DNA from: Clostridiales bacterium
GTDB lineage: Bacteria; Bacillota; Clostridia; Oscillospirales; Oscillospiraceae
Reading direction: 5' to 3'
Assembly: GCA_003525905.1 (NCBI GenBank)
Contig: DQIA01000053.1
Span: 1-8,298 of the forward strand
Length of the DNA stretch: 8,298 nt
Shown: in pieces, positions 6,112-8,298 of the stretch
Layout of the letters: each line of letters opens with the position of its first letter
Numbering within the stretch: the stretch's first letter is position 1
Made by a program: the position numbers and the translations under genes
The notes under the pieces: model-generated
Told to the model about the DNA's origin: nothing
Seen by the model: the letters and a program-made list of their open reading frames with translations, nothing else
The model's database searches: none

Positions 6112-7482
6112 ATGAAAAAGCTGCTGAAAGGCGGCGTGATCGTCGGCGCTTCCGGCTGCCGGAAAGCCGATCTGCTCATCGACGGCGAACGCATCGAGGC
6201 CGTCGGCGAGGCACTTTCCTGCCCGGAGGCCGAGGAGATCGACGTCAGCGGCAAGCTGCTGTTCCCCGGCTTTCTCGACGCGCACACACACTTCGACCTT
6301 GAGGTCTGCAACACCGTCACAGCGGACGACTTCTACACCGGCGGCCGCTCCGCCCTGCGCGGCGGCACGACGACCGTCATCGACTTTGCCTGCCCGAACA
6401 AGGGCGAAACGCTCCACACCGGCCTTGCCCGCTGGCATGAGAAGGCGGACGGGAAGACCGGCTGCGACTACGGCTTCCACATGACCATCGACGACTGGAA
6501 CGACGGCATCCGCGCCGAGCTGCCCCAGATGTTCGACGAGGGCATCTCCTCCTTCAAAATGTACATGACCTATCCCGCGATGATGATCGGCGATGAGGCC
6601 ATGTTCCACGCCCTGCGCGAGATGAAGCGTCTCGGCGGCATCGTCGGCGTGCACTGTGAGAACGCCGGCATGATCGATGCGCTCATCGCCGAAAAGAAGG
6701 CGGCAGGCGCGCTTTCTCCTGCGTCCCACCCGCTCTGCCGCCCGGCGGAGGCCGAGGCCGAGGCCGTCGGCCGTCTGCTGAAGCTGGCACGCGTGGCCGA
6801 TGTGCCCGTCATGATCGTCCACCTGTCCACGGCGGCAGCCCTGCGTGAGGTCGAGGCCGCGCGCGGCCTCGGGCAGAAGGTCTTTGTGGAGACCTGCCCG
6901 CACTACCTGCTGCTGGACGACTCACGCTACAGCCTGCCGGACTTTGCAGGCGCACGCTATGTCTGCGCGCCCCCGCTGCGCAAGAAGCTCGACAACGAGC
7001 GCCTGTGGAAGGCGCTGGCCGACGGCGAGATCCAGACCGTTTCGACGGATCACTGCAGCTTCACCCTCGCGCAGAAGGACGCCGGGCGCGGCGACTTCAC
7101 GAAAATTCCCGGCGGCATGCCCGGCGTGGAGACGCGCGGCACGCTGCTGTTCACCTACGGCGTCGCAGCAGGCCGCATCACGGCCGAGCGCATGGCCGAT
7201 GTGCTGGCCGAAATGCCCGCGAAGCTCTACGGTCTCTTCCCCCGCAAGGGCGTGCTGCAGCCGGGCGCAGACGCGGACATCGTCGTATATGACCCGCGCG
7301 GCACGAGCTGCATCACCGCAGCCGATCAGGCGGCAAACGTCGACTATGCCCCTTATGAGGGCACGCAGATCGCGGGCCATATCGCAGAGGTCTACCTGCG
7401 CGGCACCTGCGTCGTCCGGGAGGGCAAAATTCTCCACGACCGTAATGGGCAGTATCTGCACCGCGGAAAATGTATGCTCTAA
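6112..7482 (+). CDS. hydA: dihydropyrimidinase / hydantoinase (YgeZ/HyuA-like)
   Basis: A 456-residue cyclic amidohydrolase of the dihydropyrimidinase/D-hydantoinase group, cytoplasmic. The family hydrolyses the ring of 5,6-dihydrouracil, dihydrothymine or substituted hydantoins to N-carbamoyl amino acids. The full binuclear metal site is visible: H58 and H60 (GFLDAHTHFD), the lysine that is normally carboxylated, K149 (SSFKMYMTYP), H181 (GVHCEN), H237 (IVHLST) and D313 (STDHCSF); Y154 fits the usual substrate-binding tyrosine. Length is normal. The start is set by AAGGAG nine bases upstream. The second half (VETCPHYLLLDD, CAPPLR, DHCSFTLAQ, GDFTKIPGGMPGVE, NVDYAPYEGTQI) recalls the E. coli YgeZ/HyuA phenylhydantoinase type more than classical dihydropyrimidinases; this is from memory. 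No dihydropyrimidine dehydrogenase or beta-ureidopropionase gene lies in the window, so the physiological substrate is open. Confidence 0.92.
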   Translation: MKKLLKGGVIVGASGCRKADLLIDGERIEAVGEALSCPEAEEIDVSGKLLFPGFLDAHTHFDLEVCNTVTADDFYTGGRSALRGGTTTVIDFACPNKGETLHTGLARWHEKADGKTGCDYGFHMTIDDWNDGIRAELPQMFDEGISSFKMYMTYPAMMIGDEAMFHALREMKRLGGIVGVHCENAGMIDALIAEKKAAGALSPASHPLCRPAEAEAEAVGRLLKLARVADVPVMIVHLSTAAALREVEAARGLGQKVFVETCPHYLLLDDSRYSLPDFAGARYVCAPPLRKKLDNERLWKALADGEIQTVSTDHCSFTLAQKDAGRGDFTKIPGGMPGVETRGTLLFTYGVAAGRITAERMADVLAEMPAKLYGLFPRKGVLQPGADADIVVYDPRGTSCITAADQAANVDYAPYEGTQIAGHIAEVYLRGTCVVREGKILHDRNGQYLHRGKCML

Positions 7483-7505
7483 AGCAGCATCACTCCATTG
7501 CAGCC

Positions 7506-7527
7506 CCGGTCTTCACCGGTTATTTTT
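7506..7527 (+). terminator. weak terminator-like hairpin after hydA
   Basis: CCGGT (7506-7510) pairs with ACCGG (7515-7519) around the loop CTTC, followed by TTATTTTTC. It lies 23 bases after the hydA stop. The stem is only 5 bp, so termination would be partial, but the T-rich tail is in the right place. Confidence 0.5.
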
Positions 7528-7567
7528 CATCTGGTGGAGCAAAACTCCCATTTTTGAGCTGTTTTTT

Positions 7568-7588
7568 CGCCAGAAATGGCGCGTTTTT
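7568..7588 (+). terminator. second terminator-like hairpin with GAAA tetraloop
   Basis: CGCCA (7568-7572) and TGGCG (7577-7581) pair around GAAA, a stable GNRA tetraloop, followed by CG and five Ts (7584-7588). With the hairpin at 7506 this makes a tandem stop for hydA just before the next promoter. The remaining intergenic sequence from 7528 to 7567 is T-rich and holds no gene. Confidence 0.5.
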
Positions 7589-7599
7589 CGGAAAAATGC

Positions 7600-7628
7600 T
7601 TGCAGTTTTTTCCTGCAGGGTGTATAAT
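7600..7628 (+). promoter_or_regulatory. promoter of the dCMP deaminase gene
   Basis: TTGCAG (7600-7605) and TATAAT (7623-7628) are separated by 17 bases, close to the sigma-A consensus. Transcription should begin near 7635, leaving a leader of about 28 bases. This gives the deaminase its own transcription unit and rules against in-frame start codons at 7576 and 7630, which would lie upstream of the transcript start. Confidence 0.8.
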
Positions 7629-7649
7629 AATGGCAATGTTCCGATCATT

Positions 7650-7654
7650 GGAGG
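7650..7654 (+). promoter_or_regulatory. ribosome binding site that sets the deaminase start
   Basis: GGAGG at 7650-7654 stands 8 bases before the ATG at 7663. Earlier in-frame ATGs lack such a site. Weak 5-bp pairing CAATG (7634-7638) with CATTG (7646-7650) touches its first base. Confidence 0.8.
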
Positions 7655-7662
7655 CCACTGCC

Positions 7663-8163
7663 ATGGGGCGCATCGATAAGGAAAGCTATTACCTCGACAT
7701 CGCGGAGACCGTGCTGGAGCGTTCTACCTGCAGCCGCTCTCACTCCGGGGCGCTCATCGTCCGCAACGACGAGATCGTTTCCACGGGCTACAACGGCGCA
7801 CCGCGCGGCCGCAGCAACTGCATCGACCTCGGCTACTGCATCCGCGAGCGGCTGGGCATCCCCGCCGGCGAGCGCTATGAGCTCTGCCGCAGCGTCCACG
7901 CCGAGATGAACGCCATCATCTCCGCCGCGCGCAGCGAGTGCATCGGCGGCACGATCTATCTGGCCGGGCGCGACGTCGCCACGGGCGAGCTGATCCCTGA
8001 CCTGCTCCCCTGCCCGATGTGCCGCCGGATGATCATCAACGCCGGTCTTTCGAAGATCGTCATCCGCCGCACTCCCTCGACCTACGACATTCTGAACGTG
8101 CAGGACTGGGTCTTCCATGACGATTCCGTCATCGACCCCTCCGAATCCGGCGAACAGGCATAA
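7663..8163 (+). CDS. dCMP deaminase family zinc enzyme (ComEB-like)
   Basis: A 166-residue member of the cytidine/deoxycytidylate deaminase family. dCMP deaminases convert dCMP to dUMP, feeding thymidylate synthesis in the cytoplasm. The catalytic zinc site is complete: H79 and the proton-shuttling E81 (SVHAEMNAI), and C117 and C120 (PCPMCRRMI). The segments TCSRSHSGALIV, TGYNGAPRG, NCIDLGYC and YELCRSVHAE are characteristic of the dCMP deaminase/ComEB type rather than free-cytidine or tRNA-adenosine deaminases. Extra cysteines C23, C53, C59 and C75 recur in this subfamily, and some may bind a structural metal. The open frame continues upstream to 7576, but the start at 7663 is chosen because of GGAGG at 7650 and the promoter at 7600-7628. 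It follows hydA in the same direction but appears to be transcribed separately. Confidence is high for the family, lower for dCMP as the sole substrate. Confidence 0.92.
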   Translation: MGRIDKESYYLDIAETVLERSTCSRSHSGALIVRNDEIVSTGYNGAPRGRSNCIDLGYCIRERLGIPAGERYELCRSVHAEMNAIISAARSECIGGTIYLAGRDVATGELIPDLLPCPMCRRMIINAGLSKIVIRRTPSTYDILNVQDWVFHDDSVIDPSESGEQA

Positions 8164-8170
8164 AATTTCC

Positions 8171-8196
8171 TGCCGCAGAGCGAACGCTCTGCGGCA
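8171..8196 (+). terminator. strong hairpin after the deaminase gene
   Basis: TGCCGCAGAGCG (8171-8182) and CGCTCTGCGGCA (8185-8196) are exact reverse complements; allowing a GAAC loop leaves an 11-bp stem. It begins 8 bases after the stop codon, the usual place for a terminator, but the following bases (GTTGAGCTTG) are not a T-run. It could act as a transcript-end stabiliser or work with the next hairpin. Confidence 0.6.
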
Positions 8197-8200
8197 GTTG

Positions 8201-8230
8201 AGCTTGTCAAAAAAGTGTTTTTGACAAGCT
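8201..8230. repeat. perfect 13-bp hairpin with A/T run in the stem
   Basis: AGCTTGTCAAAAA (8201-8213) is the exact reverse complement of TTTTTGACAAGCT (8218-8230) around AGTG. The T-run is inside the stem, in either direction, so if the preceding hairpin formed first these bases would give a poor T-tract for it. Only 4 bases separate it from the preceding hairpin. It might be a bidirectional transcription barrier or part of a repeated intergenic element. Confidence 0.65.
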
Positions 8231-8231
8231 C

Positions 8232-8266
8232 TCAAACGAGACCCGTTTCACTGGGCTCTCGTTTGA
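8232..8266. repeat. third hairpin of the right-end array
   Basis: TCAAACGAGA plus CCC (8232-8244) pairs with GGG, one bulged C, and TCTCGTTTGA (8253-8266) around an 8-base loop. It follows the second hairpin after a single base. On the minus strand it is preceded by CTTTT. The remaining 32 bases to the window end hold no recognisable feature. Confidence 0.6.
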
Positions 8267-8298
8267 AAAGTCTGCGGCTCGCTGCAGCGCACGAAGGG

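Noticed and set aside
6055..6903. Leftward open frame (282 codons) opposite hydA
   Set aside because: The hydantoinase on the plus strand has all catalytic residues; the opposite frame shows no domain and its codon pattern mirrors hydA.
7634..7650. Small inverted repeat CAATG/CATTG in the deaminase leader
   Set aside because: Only 5 A/T-rich base pairs with a 7-base loop; too weak to claim regulation.
7576..7662. Upstream in-frame starts for the dCMP deaminase (7576, 7630)
   Set aside because: Both lie before the predicted transcription start of the promoter at 7600-7628, and residues encoded there match no family feature.
8221..8249. TTGACA in the right-end hairpin array as a -35 box
   Set aside because: No TATAAT-like hexamer lies 16-19 bases downstream, and the hexamer is part of the hairpin stem.

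Overview
The window is 8.3 kb of GC-rich, gene-dense DNA. The protein types, the strong AGGAGG-type ribosome binding sites, the consensus housekeeping promoters and the codon use point to a high-GC member of the Clostridia, probably an Oscillospiraceae-like gut Firmicute. This assignment is inferred from family resemblance and not from a database search. There are no RNA genes, CRISPR arrays, insertion sequences or phage genes in view.

Layout. Positions 1-151 are noncoding. They hold a GC-rich 20-bp palindrome (59-78), possibly part of a dispersed repeat, and a strong terminator (98-145) for the leftward genes. Leftward (minus strand) from 5857 to 1212 runs a compact five-gene operon: an EcsA-like ABC ATPase, a large 12-segment permease with an internal duplication, a second drug-export (DrrA-like) ABC ATPase, a six-segment ABC-2 permease, and a small helix-turn-helix protein with a CX3CX3C cluster. 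Three of the four junctions overlap by 4 to 8 bases and the other has a 15-base gap, so the genes are probably co-transcribed and translationally coupled. Below them, also leftward, is an SPFH/prohibitin-type membrane protein with its own possible promoter; it may also receive readthrough, since no terminator is visible between it and the operon.

The 254-base divergent region (5858-6111) separates the operon from a rightward gene. It carries a perfect-hexamer promoter for the operon (TTGACA-N18-TATAAT), a 7+7 inverted repeat lying over its -35 box (a good operator candidate), a weaker extended -10 promoter facing right, and a structured leader in which the ribosome binding site of the rightward gene sits in a hairpin loop.

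Rightward are a complete dihydropyrimidinase/hydantoinase (6112-7482; all metal ligands present) and a dCMP deaminase-type zinc enzyme (7663-8163) with its own near-consensus promoter. Both act on pyrimidine-like substrates, but they are separated by terminator-like hairpins and probably form separate transcription units. The window ends in three back-to-back hairpins (8171-8266).

Working picture: two paired ABC exporters, one HTH protein that could regulate them and one membrane-organising SPFH protein make up a membrane-transport block; the right side is nucleobase/nucleotide metabolism. The most unusual items are the two-transporter operon ending in a Cys-cluster HTH protein, the operator candidate, the possible RBS-sequestering leader of hydA, and the hairpin array at the right end.
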